From assembly GCA_013396655.1 (NCBI GenBank), contig WBMV01003156.1, forward strand, positions 248,001-312,000: 64,000 bases of DNA, read 5' to 3'. Source of the DNA: Campylorhamphus procurvoides (Eukaryota > Chordata > Aves > Passeriformes > Dendrocolaptidae). The notes below the pieces were generated by a model. It did not search any database, was not told the origin of the DNA, and saw only the letters and a program-made list of their open reading frames with translations. Below are positions 11,574 to 23,700 of the stretch, in pieces. A program made the translations under genes and the position numbers. Each line of letters starts with the position of its first letter. Position 1 is the stretch's first letter.

Positions 11574-14067
11574 CAGAATCATAGTGGTTTCTGCATGGAA
11601 TAAGAAACTGGAACAAATGGGCTCCCAGGGGAATTGACTAAGGTACATTTGTGTACAGTGACTAAAAATGTTTGTGGTTTAGTGAGAGATCAAGAAGTGA
11701 TATAGTCTTTTAATTGCCAGTTTTGCCAGTAGGAAAGAGTCTTAGCAAATATGAAATTAAAGGTGGACATGTTCTGTTTGAACATAAATTTTCAGGAATA
11801 ATTTTTTTCTCTAAAAATAAATTACTTATAAATCTATAACAGAATATATTTTTTCTAGGAAATATATTATATATTTTCAGAAATTTCAGGAAGTTACTTT
11901 TCCATTTCTGGTATATTTGTTAATATAAATATCTTACAGCTAGCTGCCACTTCAGGGTTAATAAATAAGAGAGCATGTTTGTAAGTATATTTTCATTAAA
12001 TATTTAATATATTGGCTTCTAACAAATTTATGGAGCAAGTTACTTACATTCCCAACTACTTAATGAGAAAATATATCTCCATATTTCAGCAGGTAAGTTT
12101 TAAAGACACAATACTCATTTCCAGTAGTAGTTAAGTGGGAGGAATATCAGAATTTATGTCCTTGTTACTTGGAACCAGGACTTTCCAATGCGTTTAAAAA
12201 CCCATTGAAATTCAAGCAAAGAATGGATATTTTAATAGGAAAATAAAAGCCAGAAAGACAATAAGGGTAAACTGCTTTGTAAATACTTAATGAAAGACAT
12301 ACATTTTGAAGCTATGAAGTGGTAGAGCTTCCAGCTTATTTTTCACTATTATGTAGGGTAATTTTGATTATTTACTGTTGAAGTTTTCACTTCAGGATTC
12401 AGTCAGAACATCCATTTCTTGAGTGCATTTATTATTTTTAGGAATGTGACCCTAAGATGAGCAATTAATGTTGCTAAACACTGCACCAGTTGCTCATACA
12501 ACAGTCATAACTTTTTTTTAGGAGTGGTCATTGTTTTATGATAGTGATCAAGATATTCAAAAGCAAATGACCAGTCTCTCCCCAGAACTATAAATCCAGA
12601 TTATATAGCGAGATCTAACTAAATCACTATTTTGCAGTCATAGTTGCAAACAATAGCTGTAATGTGTACAGACATATGCCAAAAATTATACTATTCCTTA
12701 AGTTTAAATGGTTTCAGTAGGGGAAAACCTCAGACATTTAAAACTCTTCATGCAGTAGAAAACATTTTTAGAACAGGTTTTCTAAGTTGATTCCTTCTGC
12801 ATCCTCTCCTGTGTTAAAGTGACTTCATTACAATTTCATTCTCTAAAATCTTTATTAAATCAGTCTATATTAATAAAATTAGTTTGTATCATTATTAATA
12901 TAATTACTAATAGCAATTATAGTATTATTAGCGAGCATTAAAATGCCTCCATCTGATGGTATTTTTGTTGTTTTTGAGACCCTTCTGTATTTTTCAGTCT
13001 TAAACTGATTCTGAAATCTAAAAGGCCGGCTGCAGTTGAATTCCCATATAGAAGAACGCTGTTACACCCTGTTCTGTTACAGAATTGTCTTTCACAGATA
13101 TCATGAAGATATGACAGATGTTAACTTTAACATGATATGAAGAGCTATAACATTCCTTCATTAGTAATTTATTACATGCATCTGTAAGAGTTGTGACAAG
13201 CTTTGCCAAAATGTGTTTTCATTTTCATTGTAATGAAAAATTCTCTTCTAAGAGGTAGTAAAAGATGTTAAAGAGTTTTTCGCTTGTGTTTTCTGAGACA
13301 AAATAGGTTGGTAGAAATCAGCAGCTCATTTTCTTATACACAAGGATAAAGCTTACATTTTACTTTGAGCCTAAGATTATGCCATGTATCAGGTGAAAAA
13401 TTAAGACTATAACACTTCCATGAGTAGTAGAGCCAGTTATTTACTATCTAATATTCTGCTTTGGAAAAAAGATTTCTACTTAAAGGAATTAATAGTTCAA
13501 AATTATTTTTCAGTACAGGTTTCTTACAGTATGCACTGCACATACAATCAAACATACACGTATACTCATAGTGTGTGTCTGAAGTATAAAACATGTCTAA
13601 TATATAAAAAAAAGGTATTTTATATTAACATAGAGATATTCTATAATATCCATTACATATCTAGGAATTATATATATATGTATAAAATACACATTATTTT
13701 GTATACTATCTTTATGCAATTTTCAAAATTATTCTCCAGTGTAAACTGACTGGCAATTTAAGTGACTGACTTAAATTGGCTCCTGATATTAACTATGGTC
13801 CCGATATGGTAAAGAAAACAAAGAGCTATAAATAATATAGATTTTATTGCTGAAAATAAGTCTTTAATTAAGAGATTAAAGTAGAATAATCCATATTTGC
13901 CAATAGAAAAAAAACACAATTTCCCAAATCTCTATTAACACTTCTAGAAGGGTTCATAGACCAGAATTAGTAGAGACTATTATTATTTTTTTATTATCTT
14001 TCACATCTTAAAAGTAGTTGAAAATCCCCACTGAGTACCGCATCATACAAAAGAGAAGCCATCCTGA

Positions 14068-14093
14068 CCTTGCATCAGTACCTTGCATCAGTA
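14068..14093. repeat. Perfect 13-bp tandem duplication
   Basis: CCTTGCATCAGTA occurs twice back to back (14068-14080 and 14081-14093) with no mismatch, suggesting a recent slippage duplication. Confidence 0.9.
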
Positions 14094-15136
14094 GGAAGCT
14101 GAATATATTTGTGCCAAATTTTCCAGAGGGTAACTAGGAAGTGACTGAGTTGCTGAGTGATTTATCTCACTGAAGCAAGGTTGGTATACACAGCACCTGC
14201 TTGGTTCTAATACTTGCACTAGAAGAGACATGAAAATGTCAGCCTTCCTTATCCTAAACTTATTCTGGAATATTTCACTTGACAAACTTCTAATAATATA
14301 GAAAGACATCATCATCTACTTTAGACAGTCATAGCCACTCTTACAGTCATTCCCTGCGTAATAAAAAATAAACCAAACTGATTTATTATGTTTGATTTAC
14401 CCTTAATTAAGCTTATAACCTTAAAAACTTAACCTTACCACGCATTCAAAATTGTTCACTCTGCATAATTCATCAGCTCTTGGTGGACTAGCTGTTCAGT
14501 CTTATGATGAAATCCTGGTATACACTGAAGTGAAAAAGATATCACATCAGTTTGGGTAGAAAATATATTGGTGACATTGTCACAATGGTGATTAACCTAT
14601 CATGGGGAAAAAAGCTTTCCTCACAAACATGACCGAACTAAAGGAATTTATACGTCAGTAAGTCTAATGGATATTCAATAAATAAATACTTCGTTCTGAC
14701 GAATTGCAAATACCTCAGCCCAAGGGAATACGAATTATTTAAGGATGGTGTAGTTGCACAAAATATTGAATAAGAAGCATCACAGACATAAATTTATTAA
14801 CGGTTTATTTCCATGAAAATGTTGCATTGTACATGAAGTGGAAATGCTGGTGACATTTTCTCACAAAAGACTTTGTTAAAAAATCCAGATTGCTCAGCAT
14901 TTTCATGTGGTTTTGATTTTTTTGCTTGATGTTAAGATCTAGAATGGAGTTCAGGGAGACGTTACAGATCTGAAATTAGCTACACCCATGGGGACCTGTA
15001 TGCTTTCACCAAATTCAATTATTCTTCAGTGTTCATCTACCCAAACGATTGAACTTGCCTGCAGCAAGCAAGGAAGGAACACAAGGCTAAACTTCAAGCA
15101 ATCATACAAACTAATTTTAAAATTAACAGTCAGAAT

Positions 15137-15159
15137 TACTGTTCTTCAGTAGAACAGTA
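15137..15159. other. Perfect 9-bp hairpin
   Basis: TACTGTTCT (15137-15145), loop TCAGT, AGAACAGTA (15151-15159). The stem is perfect, with one extra wobble pair possible outside. No longer precursor arm pairing is evident. Confidence 0.7.
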
Positions 15160-15476
15160 GAAAAGCTAAGACTCTAAATGAAAACTTTTAAATAAGAGAA
15201 GAAAAATTCCACTGAAATATGCTAAAACCCATTAAATCCTAAATTTCTACACTCATTTTTGACAAGGAGTCCACAGATGTTTTAGAGAAATCACCCGAGT
15301 TAATTAAACCCTCTGGAACAGAAAGAAAAATATTGTCCGAAAGTGTTGTGACTGAACTTAAGTTACTGCCGATAAAGTGCATTCAAGTCCAAATGATTAT
15401 AACTGTAATTAAATAGGATAATCATAAATAAATCCATAAATATACTTTCAGCTCATTTAGAAATATTAGGTCCCTG

Positions 15477-15489
15477 TTTTTTTTTTTTT
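15477..15489. repeat. T homopolymer
   Basis: Run of 13 T in unique sequence. Confidence 0.85.
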
Positions 15490-15745
15490 AATTTTGCATA
15501 CGAAAAGTTTAACTTATACATTCTTGAATCTGTTTTTCCTGTACAGTATCAGTTCTTTCTCCATTAGAACTGAATTTTGCTTTCCAAAAGAGAATTTGTG
15601 CATTTAAGCAAAATTCTTGCTTATATTCCTCTTAATATATGATGACTGCCTTAGACTTCATGTGGTTCTTTACCTCTAATATGAATGTTTCTTGGGTGTA
15701 GGCCTGAAAAATATTAATTTAGCTTGTCTAAAAGCCTGTAAGTCT

Positions 15746-15776
15746 TTACTTTCTATCTGATTCTTACTTTCTATCT
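15746..15776. repeat. 13-bp direct repeat, 18-bp period
   Basis: TTACTTTCTATCT is present at 15746-15758 and again at 15764-15776, separated by GATTC, giving an 18-bp period of about 1.7 copies. Confidence 0.85.
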
Positions 15777-16240
15777 AGTACTTTCCTACTCTAATATGCC
15801 TATTCTTAATCCTGCCCACCTGCTCTGAAGTTCCCTGAGCATCTTAAAAATTTTAAGAATAAACCAGAAAAGATTGGAGTGTTGGATTATGTTTTCTCCT
15901 AGAATAAATATTTTCATTTCAAAATATAATTTTGTTCCAGTTTGTATCACGTCAGAGTATTACCATTTTTCCCAAAGCCAAATTCCTCAATAGAAGTTAC
16001 TAGAAATTATCTCAATTGTATCTGTTGATATGGAGTAATTTCAACTTTATGCTTAAATATTAACTCAAAAATCATGATAAATAAAATTGTTACTGCTACA
16101 AATTGCTAGAGCATTTTCCAATGGAGAATGTATCTGAACTCAAAACCTTCAAAGTAAAGGTTTAGATATCAGCTAAATAAATTTTTTCTAAATTATATAT
16201 ATCATCAACTATTAATTGCTAAATTCTGCTTGTAACTAAT

Positions 16241-16268
16241 TTTTAGATGTTTCTAAAAACATCTAAAA
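16241..16268. other. Perfect 12-bp hairpin, 4-nt loop
   Basis: TTTTAGATGTTT (16241-16252), loop CTAA, AAACATCTAAAA (16257-16268). All twelve positions are complementary. The flanks do not extend the stem usefully. Confidence 0.85.
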
Positions 16269-17559
16269 TGTTCAGAGGTTTCTTTAATAGCAAGGGGCAA
16301 ACTGCCATTCTAGTATTCTGCTTCTTTTCCCCCCAGAATAATAGGTATCAGTGGCTAGAAGTAGACTAATAGAAATTAGAATATTCAATTTTTATTCCTA
16401 AATTCTCTCTTGCACTTTCTTTTCATTTTTATTCTTTATGGGTACCAGGGCTTATGTTCACTAATTTTCTTTTCTGTTCCTCTATCTTTCCATAATTTAT
16501 AATGTTTTGGACCTTATTTATTTTTTTCTTTTAAGAAATATTGGAAAAATCATACCTATGTTTCTGAGTTGCTCATTACATCAATTTTCAAGTTAAATGG
16601 AGTATTTGTGAACAAAGGTGAAATGAGGGGTTCCTTGGATATTTAATTTTTCGTTTTTATCTTGTTTTCTTCTGTGCTCTACTGAAAGTGTTTGAAGAAG
16701 GTGCTACAATGCTGGGGTAAAGCCTTCTCACAAGACAACCTTGTTTCTGAATACCAGTCTCCCCTGGCATCCTTGGACTTTCCTGTTTCATGCATTATGT
16801 GCAGGTTTTCTGCTCATTTGGTATAACCTCAGGCATACTGTGAAAATGAGCTTCCAGCTGAAGCTGTGCTGCTTAGGCAAATTTAAGAAGTCTCAAACTG
16901 TGAATATTCTGGCCCTCTGCATCCTCAAATCCCCTCCTCAGCTCACAATTTTCCTAATACTTATTCATACAGTAGCTGTTTTTCTCCTCTTTTCTGTAAC
17001 AGAATAAATGTGTCTTTGTTTGCATGCACAGAAGAAACTCTCTCCTCTCTCTGAGCATTTAATAAATGACCACTCCATCATCTCCTCTGCTCAGCTTCTA
17101 ACTGTTGAATTGTATACAAATCATAACACATCCATTTTGTAGCTTTCCACCCGAGCTTTCCTCATTTTCTTTTCTCGTTTCTCTTGGAATGAAACAATTG
17201 AATTGTCAGGAGCCTCTGTGTGTAAAACAAAAGTATGAGGACTCCTCTGTTCTTACTTTCTTTTGAAAAGGTGTGCAGAAAAGTTTGAGAACACTTGCCT
17301 AGAAAAAGGGAACACTAATTTTAAGGCTTTGGTCTCCCTGATTCCCAAGGGAAAGATTTGAGATGAAAACATTTGCAGTCATATGAGAAGAGAGATAATA
17401 CAAACATGCACCTTAACCTAATTCCCTCCCCTGCTCACCTCCACTTTCTTCCAAAGGGAAAAAGTCTGCATCAATACGTTACTATGACTGCCAAAATCCC
17501 CTAATCAAAAAACTATGAAGTGTTTAACTTCCCCTCACCTGAAAAACAGCCACATTTTA

Positions 17560-17830
17560 GGACCTGAGGGCTCTAGCGAGGCTGGTCCCAGACCTGCTCC
17601 CTCCTGACTCTTCTGGGACTTCACACACTCACCCAAGGACCCCCCAGCAATAGCACAGCAGGGACAGTTTTCTTCCTTATGCCTGAGATGATGCTTGGGT
17701 CCTCTGGACTGTATGTGAACTCAGATGCTGCCTAATGCTCACAGGTGAAGGGGCTGCCTGCCCAACACTGGAGCCACCTGCAACTCCTGCTCCTCAGCAT
17801 GATTTTCAGCTTAGTTTTATACAGCAGGTG
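17560..17830. other. G+C-rich island of unknown origin
   Basis: About 270 bases are clearly richer in G and C than the flanks (runs such as CAGACCTGCTCCCTCCTGAC and GGACCCCCCAGCAATAG). I see no CR1 or LTR hallmarks, no long open frame and few CpG. It may be an old, unrecognised repeat, a conserved element or a noncoding exon; the sequence does not decide. Confidence 0.4.
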
Positions 17831-18686
17831 AAAAACTGGTGGATAAGATCTTCTGCAAGTACTCTTTAGGGATGTCGCTCTGGGAAGCAGCAGCCATCAG
17901 TGGAGAAGAATGCATGGATAAAAGCAAAAATATCTTTAGCTATCAGATTTTAATTCACAACTCTACATGAATTAGAGCCCTGGAAGAGAATTATATTGAG
18001 TCAATATATGTAGGATGAATATATTTAGGATGTATAATACTAGTATTTATCTCAGAACTGCTCGCATAGTTAAAGGTGAAGTGCCTGTATCACCTAGTAT
18101 TTTTCTCATACTTGTATCACTATGATTCTCTGAAACTGTCTATAGGAAATCAAGCATGATTTCTTTAATAATAACCTGCTCAACCTTTTAGTGGTTTTAT
18201 AGCATGTGATTTCTCTTTTTGTTGTCTTGGACAATGACTGAAATGCTTCCTAATGGCAGAAGAACTCCTATTTCTCCAATTCCTCTTTGTAATGCTCTGT
18301 GTGTGTGTTGTGTATACATCTGTGCATGAAGGAAAGTTTATGAATTAATTTATGTGTGTGAGAGAGACTTCTAAGCTTGTTTAATTGTGGATAAATCCAC
18401 AAGGCTCAGTTCTGGGAAGAAAAAGGCAAAAACAGAAGAATGAAAGGAAGCAGGATCAGGGGAGTCCTTAATTTTGCCACAATTCAAAGCAGGAGTAGGA
18501 GTTCCTGAGCAGATATTTTAATTCCTATAAAATAGTTCCTATTACAAGTATTGGATTTTTTTGTTAAGTGTAAAGGGATTTTGAAAGAGAAGAAGAGCAT
18601 GAACAACACAGGATGGACAAAGTGAAAAAAAATCATAAAAAACAAAGATAAAAATTCTAGTTCACACAACAAGAGAAGCGCAAATA

Positions 18687-18820
18687 CATTTATTTATTTG
18701 CCTGATTTTAATTATATAAATAAATATTACATATGTATAATATATATGCAATTTTATATGTATATGCATGAAAATCTACATGTATTATAAATTATATATG
18801 TATTTATATAATACATAATT
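18687..18820. repeat. TA-rich low-complexity block
   Basis: Nearly pure A/T sequence with repeated TATATG, TATAAATAA and ATATATG steps. It is low complexity and not a clean microsatellite. Confidence 0.7.
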
Positions 18821-19288
18821 ACTGCTTAATTTAATGTTTAATTCTCAAATCTCTACAGGCTTAAAGCTCCTTTAAACAAGTATCTCCAGGTTTTACATAC
18901 AACGATGTTTAAACCCAAGTTTTCTAAACAAACAACAGGATTATCCACAGTCTTAAGTAAGAGTTACTCTGTCTTGGACAATAAGGACACTGGAACTTGT
19001 GCCTACTTTGGCATTCACCATAATGAGATTCCTGGCCCATGGATTGTTTTATTTATGCTACAAAACTAAATGTGCTCTGGGCTGTTCCCTGACACTGTTG
19101 TTCAGTGTCGAGGAGTGTCTCATGTTTATATTATTCACTTTCTCCTCCAAAACACAGCATGTGCATCCAAACTGTCCACTGGAAATCAGTCTTGAACTGT
19201 GCTGCTGCCAGCATCATACTCTGGAATTTTTGAGGGGAGTAATAGTTGTCTCAGCAGTAAATTCTTTAAGGGATCATTTTTAACATTT

Positions 19289-19867
19289 TGTGGAGGTTTT
19301 GTTTTCTTGGTTTTGGTCTAGATCTTCCCCGGTAACAGGGTTATAACTAAGGAAGTATTTCACACCATTCCTTTATGTAATCAGGTGTATGTAAGAGAAG
19401 GAGGGAGGGTTCCTTGCTCTCTTCCTTTTGGATGTTTGGAGGACAGCAGGTCTTGGTTTGTTGACCTCTCCCTCTTAACAATGTGAGCTGAGGCCTATCT
19501 GAGAACTGTTCTCTGAAAACCACGTGGAGGTGGAGATTTCTGCTGTTTCTGTGAGGGAAGTTTGGTGAGAGTTTATTGTGTTAGTTACTTTATTGAGCTA
19601 TTCCCTGAGTTTTCGAGTGTGTGTATCTGTTTTGTTTTATTTTTACCCATTTTTGTCCTTTTTCCCTTTCCCACTTTTCCCTTTTGGGGTTGTTTGGCAT
19701 TCTTTTTCTGTATATTCATAGTGCTTAATTGTATATAACTGTAATATATGTGAATATATATATATATAACTACAATTTTCTTTTGGTACTTTTTTCCTTC
19801 TCTTGGGAGGGGGGAATCTGTGTGGCCAATGGCAGGGTTTGGCAGGGAGCCAACCCAAACGTCCACA
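19289..19867 (+). mobile_element. Solo LTR of an avian endogenous retrovirus (family B)
   Basis: This element has LTR architecture. It begins TGTGGAGG (19289) and ends GTCCACA (19867), a perfect 6-bp terminal inverted repeat (TGTGGA/TCCACA). The 3' part contains a pyrimidine/T-rich stretch, a TA-rich segment (19753-19769), then 'ggcaggg...ccaacccaaac', a 3' end style I know from bird ERV LTRs. Length is 579 bases. The five bases before it (CATTT) and after it (AATTT) match at four of five positions, a plausible eroded target duplication. No internal gag/pol/env sequence adjoins it, so it is a solo LTR. Its sequence is unrelated to family A at 11 and 29 kb. The minus-strand frames at 19585-19866 lie inside it and are not genes. 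Confidence 0.75.
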
Positions 19868-20367
19868 AATTTTCAGAAGTACTTGGCTATTAAGACAAAA
19901 GGTCTAGTTCTTGGAAACATTCCCCAATGCTTGTTAATGTGCTAGTATAGAAATACCTGTGATATTTCATATTCAGAAGAACTGTTGTATTTCTGTGAAG
20001 GATGTTTTATCTTTTTAAGTGGAACCTTCACACAGTGTTTCACTTCTTTTAGCATGTAATATCAATTTCAATTTAGAATAAAACACATTATTGTTTGTAA
20101 AATAATAGACCATACAGGAGAGTTGAAAACAAATTGTACATCCAGTGTCTGAAAGTGCTTTCAGAATGAATAATGTACAGTCAGATTTTGAAACCTTGGC
20201 GCATAATGAATAGGACCCAATTTTTTACTCACCATGTAATGTAATTAATTTATTGGAGGTATTTTAATACATAATACTGCTCAAAGTGAATGCAAGATGA
20301 AGATTTGTATGATAAATTATAAAAACAGGTTTAGTAGCTTTTATCTTTAAAATTTGATGCCTAAATT
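19868..20367. other. Unique A+T-rich spacer between LTR and CR1
   Basis: About 500 bases. I see no gene, and no repeat family beyond general A+T richness. Confidence 0.6.
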
Positions 20368-20776
20368 TCAGCATTTGCAGATGCTAAAAAATTAGGATTA
20401 GTTGATGCACCAGCTGGTTATCCTTCATTCAGAGGAACCTTGACAGGCTGGAAAAATGGGCCAGGAGGGACATCCTGAACCTCAACAGAGGCATATACCA
20501 AATCCTGCACCTGGGAAGGAATAAAGTCAGGCACCACTATGCATTGGCTGAAAAGCAGCTTTGCAGAGAAGAACCTGGGGGGCCTTCTTGACACTAGGTT
20601 GACCATGAGAAAATAACAAAGGCCAACAGCATCCTATGCCACTAGCAGGTTGAGAGAGATTATCCTTCCTCTCTGCTATGCCCTAGTGAGCCATATATGT
20701 TTCCAGTGCTTGCCCTTCAAGACAAGACAGACAAGGACACTGGGGAGCAAGACCAGCAAAGGACCATGAAGATGAT
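20368..20776 (+). mobile_element. CR1 LINE fragment, truncated at both ends
   Basis: ORF2-derived CR1 segment. Around 20371-20397 the frame reads A-F-A-D-A-K-K-L-G, the RT active-site box F-A-D-D-T-K-L-G with the second aspartate changed to alanine. Next come blocks equivalent to 'cattcagagggacctcgacaggctgg' (20429), 'aatcctgcacctgggaagga' (20500) and 'gcagagaagaacctgggg' (20563). Similarity stops abruptly at about 20776 ('accatgaagatgatt'), before the CR1 3' UTR. This is unusual because CR1 copies are normally truncated only at the 5' side, so a later deletion or insertion probably removed the tail. Frameshifts prevent coding. Confidence 0.9.
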
Positions 20777-23700
20777 TGTAACAAGATACATATTACCTTT
20801 CTGATTACACTTCATTTCAGTTACATTTAGTTAAAGATATAATTTGCTATGCAAACAAACACCCCCAAAAACCCCAACCTTTTAAAATTCTTTATTTTTT
20901 CAGGCTAACATAATTCATTATAAAAAAATGCATGCATTTTCGTATATGGATGCATATATTTCTGTGTGTGCATATAAATTTACATTGTGCCCTGGAAAAT
21001 ACAAAATGCATTCAGTGTAATGTTTTTGATAGAGTATGCCTTTTAATATAATAATTATTATGAAGATACTTAAGAAATATCATAGGAATTTCCTTCTAAC
21101 AAGAAACTTTGGAGGCAAATGGAATTATTCTTAAATCTATGCTTTTTGGTATGTCTCTCCACACATACTTAGGTATCATTAATTTCTTTAACCGACTTTT
21201 TTCAATAACAAACCTTACGTATGTTATCAATAAGACAGCTACATTTCCCCTTGGAAGTGATTTATGTGAAAACTCAGTCCAATTATACTGTTCTTCTTCC
21301 ATCTAGAAATCACTTAAGTAGCTGTGTTCTGCAATTTGAATAGTACATGCTGATTATTCTGTAACTTTCAGACCTTTTCAGATGATAGAATGCATATAGT
21401 CTGAACAGTATATCTAACAGACCTACCTTTGTAGCTACACATTCACTGTACAGCAAACTCTGCACAGTACTTGGATGCAAGAACGGTCAATTACTTTGTC
21501 CCCTTACTATAATGCACACAAGGATTATTTTAAGAAAATAACAAATAGAGATTAACTTCTTCCCTCTACCATTCTCTGATTAAATTTTAAAATAACATGC
21601 AAATAAGTACTAGTTTTCCACCTCCATCAATAGACTGTCCTCACCTCCTGCAAGGTACTACCGGGAAATGAATACATCTACTTTATTTTGTTGAAGTACT
21701 GTAACCCAAATTCCTTGGTTCATCTTTGCAAAGAAATTTGCTAATCACATTTTTTCTGCAGCAAAAAATATGATTTGACAGTAAGTTTCTCAGGCTTTCA
21801 TCAGCCCGTTAGGTAGTTGCACTTAAAAATTTCACAAGCCATCCATAACTACTAAAACTCCTTTCACTGTTTCACTGTAAACCTAATAATAAGTGAATCA
21901 GGGGTTAAGTGTCCTTCTATACACTTACATTAGAGTGGAAAGGACATTCATTATCCAGGAGGACGGTGCAATATAATATACTCCTGAACACAGCCCTCAA
22001 AACAATCGTTTCACTGATTATTATAAATAACATCTTAAAAAAATGTGTTCAGTTCTGGGGGTAATGTATTATCTGACTGTCTCAGATCTCTGTGTGAAGG
22101 GTGTATTGAACATTTCTCATCAGAGAGATTCAGCCTCTAGTGAAAAATGTCTATGACAGCAGTTGAATACAAATAGAACTTCAGGGCCTATGCAAATAGG
22201 TAAAATTCATTGAACCTGACATGTCTAATAGCAGGAATTCTCAATAGTGTCTGTAGACCTTACAGCTATTGAAATCCTTAAAATATAAGCTTTCCATTGG
22301 TTGCTCTTATTTTATCTCTTTTATAGTCTTAAATGCAAACTGTAGAAACAAGGAAAACCTTCAAGGATTCTTATTTAAGAGGCTGAAGGAAGTCAAGAGA
22401 GCACTGGGGAAAAATGAATGTTCTCTATATAAGGGTTTGTTTGCAAGACTTTACACGAGCACAAGAGGAATATTAACCTACAACGCATAAAGTGCTTTGT
22501 AAACTCTCTGCATGTATATACTTGTGGTGCATGCTAAGGCACAGGAAGCTTTATGAAGAGAAAAAAGTGGAGGTCTAAAGATCTGTCTTTTCTTTATAAT
22601 TTATTCTATATTCAAATATAGTATCTTATGTCTACTCAATACCATCACCTTTGAAGAAAATACTTCAAAATATGAACCTGTGAAGATCAGAAGATGTCTC
22701 AGAACCTTACTCTTGCAAACATGAACTCAGGCTTGGTTTTATTAATTTTTTTCTCTTCAGACCCTTTGACTAAAATCTGCAAGGTTGGATTTTCAGGCAT
22801 TACCCATATCAGAGCTTCTGTTTCAGTAATTTCTTCAACATAATTCAACTACTTACAAATGTATATATTGATGTATCTATGCTAATACATGTTATTTTTC
22901 TCTTATGAGAAACTGCATGAGTAACACCCAAACAGCCCTTTCTTTTGCCAGCTACAGTCCCCACTGTGATGTTTCATTTGTGTAAGGACAATAAAGAAAA
23001 ATAGATCTAGCAATGATGTTGTTCAAGTATGGGTTATTTATTGTTTTGCCTTTTTTTGAGTCTTCTATTGCAATATTAGCAACCGTCTGCATACTTAGAA
23101 GAGCTCTGGAGTTGAAAACAATGTTTATAACTCTTCAGCTATTAAGAAAGAGGTGAGAGATGGCAATGGCAACAATTTCTTCCTTTCCAAAGACTTTGAC
23201 ACAGTTGGTGGCATTATCATGTACTCTAGTGCTGATCTCCAGAATTGACACAATACTAAATAATTGAAATCAAAATCTCAACAAAATATACTTGTGTCTA
23301 TCACTTCAGTGATGACATAATTGCAACCAATCATCATGCCGGTTCGACAGGGGTTAATGAAGAATTACAGAATATATGCTGGGTAAATCTGATCTTTTCA
23401 AGTCAATGTAGCATTTTTTTTCAAGCAGATAATATGTAGCTCACCAAAGGTAATAATGATGTTGCTGGAAGCAACATGTTCTGTAAACATTCCATTTTAA
23501 GTAGTACTCTTGCCATGCGATACGGTGTGTATCTCTCTGATGGCAAAAAAACGAGACTAGCAATGAGTTCTTTGAAACTTCCACTCCATGGGACTACCAA
23601 TGTGTTCATTCATGGGATACTGTAACAACACCAGTAATAAATATTGTTATTATAGACACCCACATGCACACACCCCTACACAAATTAAGTAAAATTGAAA

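Larger units (their letters stand above)
11574..19288. other. Unique A+T-rich region with one G+C-rich island
   Basis: I see no supported gene across 7.7 kb. Contents include small tandem duplications (14068-14093, 15746-15776), a perfect 12-bp hairpin (16241-16268), a T run (15477-15489), a G+C-rich island (17560-17830) and a TA-rich block (18687-18820). The longest open frame, 13420-13749 (109 codons, plus), is rich in Y, I, K and N as expected from A+T-rich noncoding DNA. The frame at 16741-17007 has hydrophobic stretches but no recognised family, and its start codon is TTG. Confidence 0.55.

Noticed and set aside
11574..11592. Reverse CR1 tail-like CAGAATCATAG next to the LTR
   Set aside because: Too short, with no further CR1 blocks; probably flanking unique sequence.
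13420..13749. Longest plus-strand open frame (109 codons)
   Set aside because: Composition (many Y, I, K, N) is that of translated A+T-rich noncoding DNA.
16741..17007. 88-codon frame with two hydrophobic stretches
   Set aside because: It starts at TTG in a vertebrate context and no membrane-protein family is recognised.
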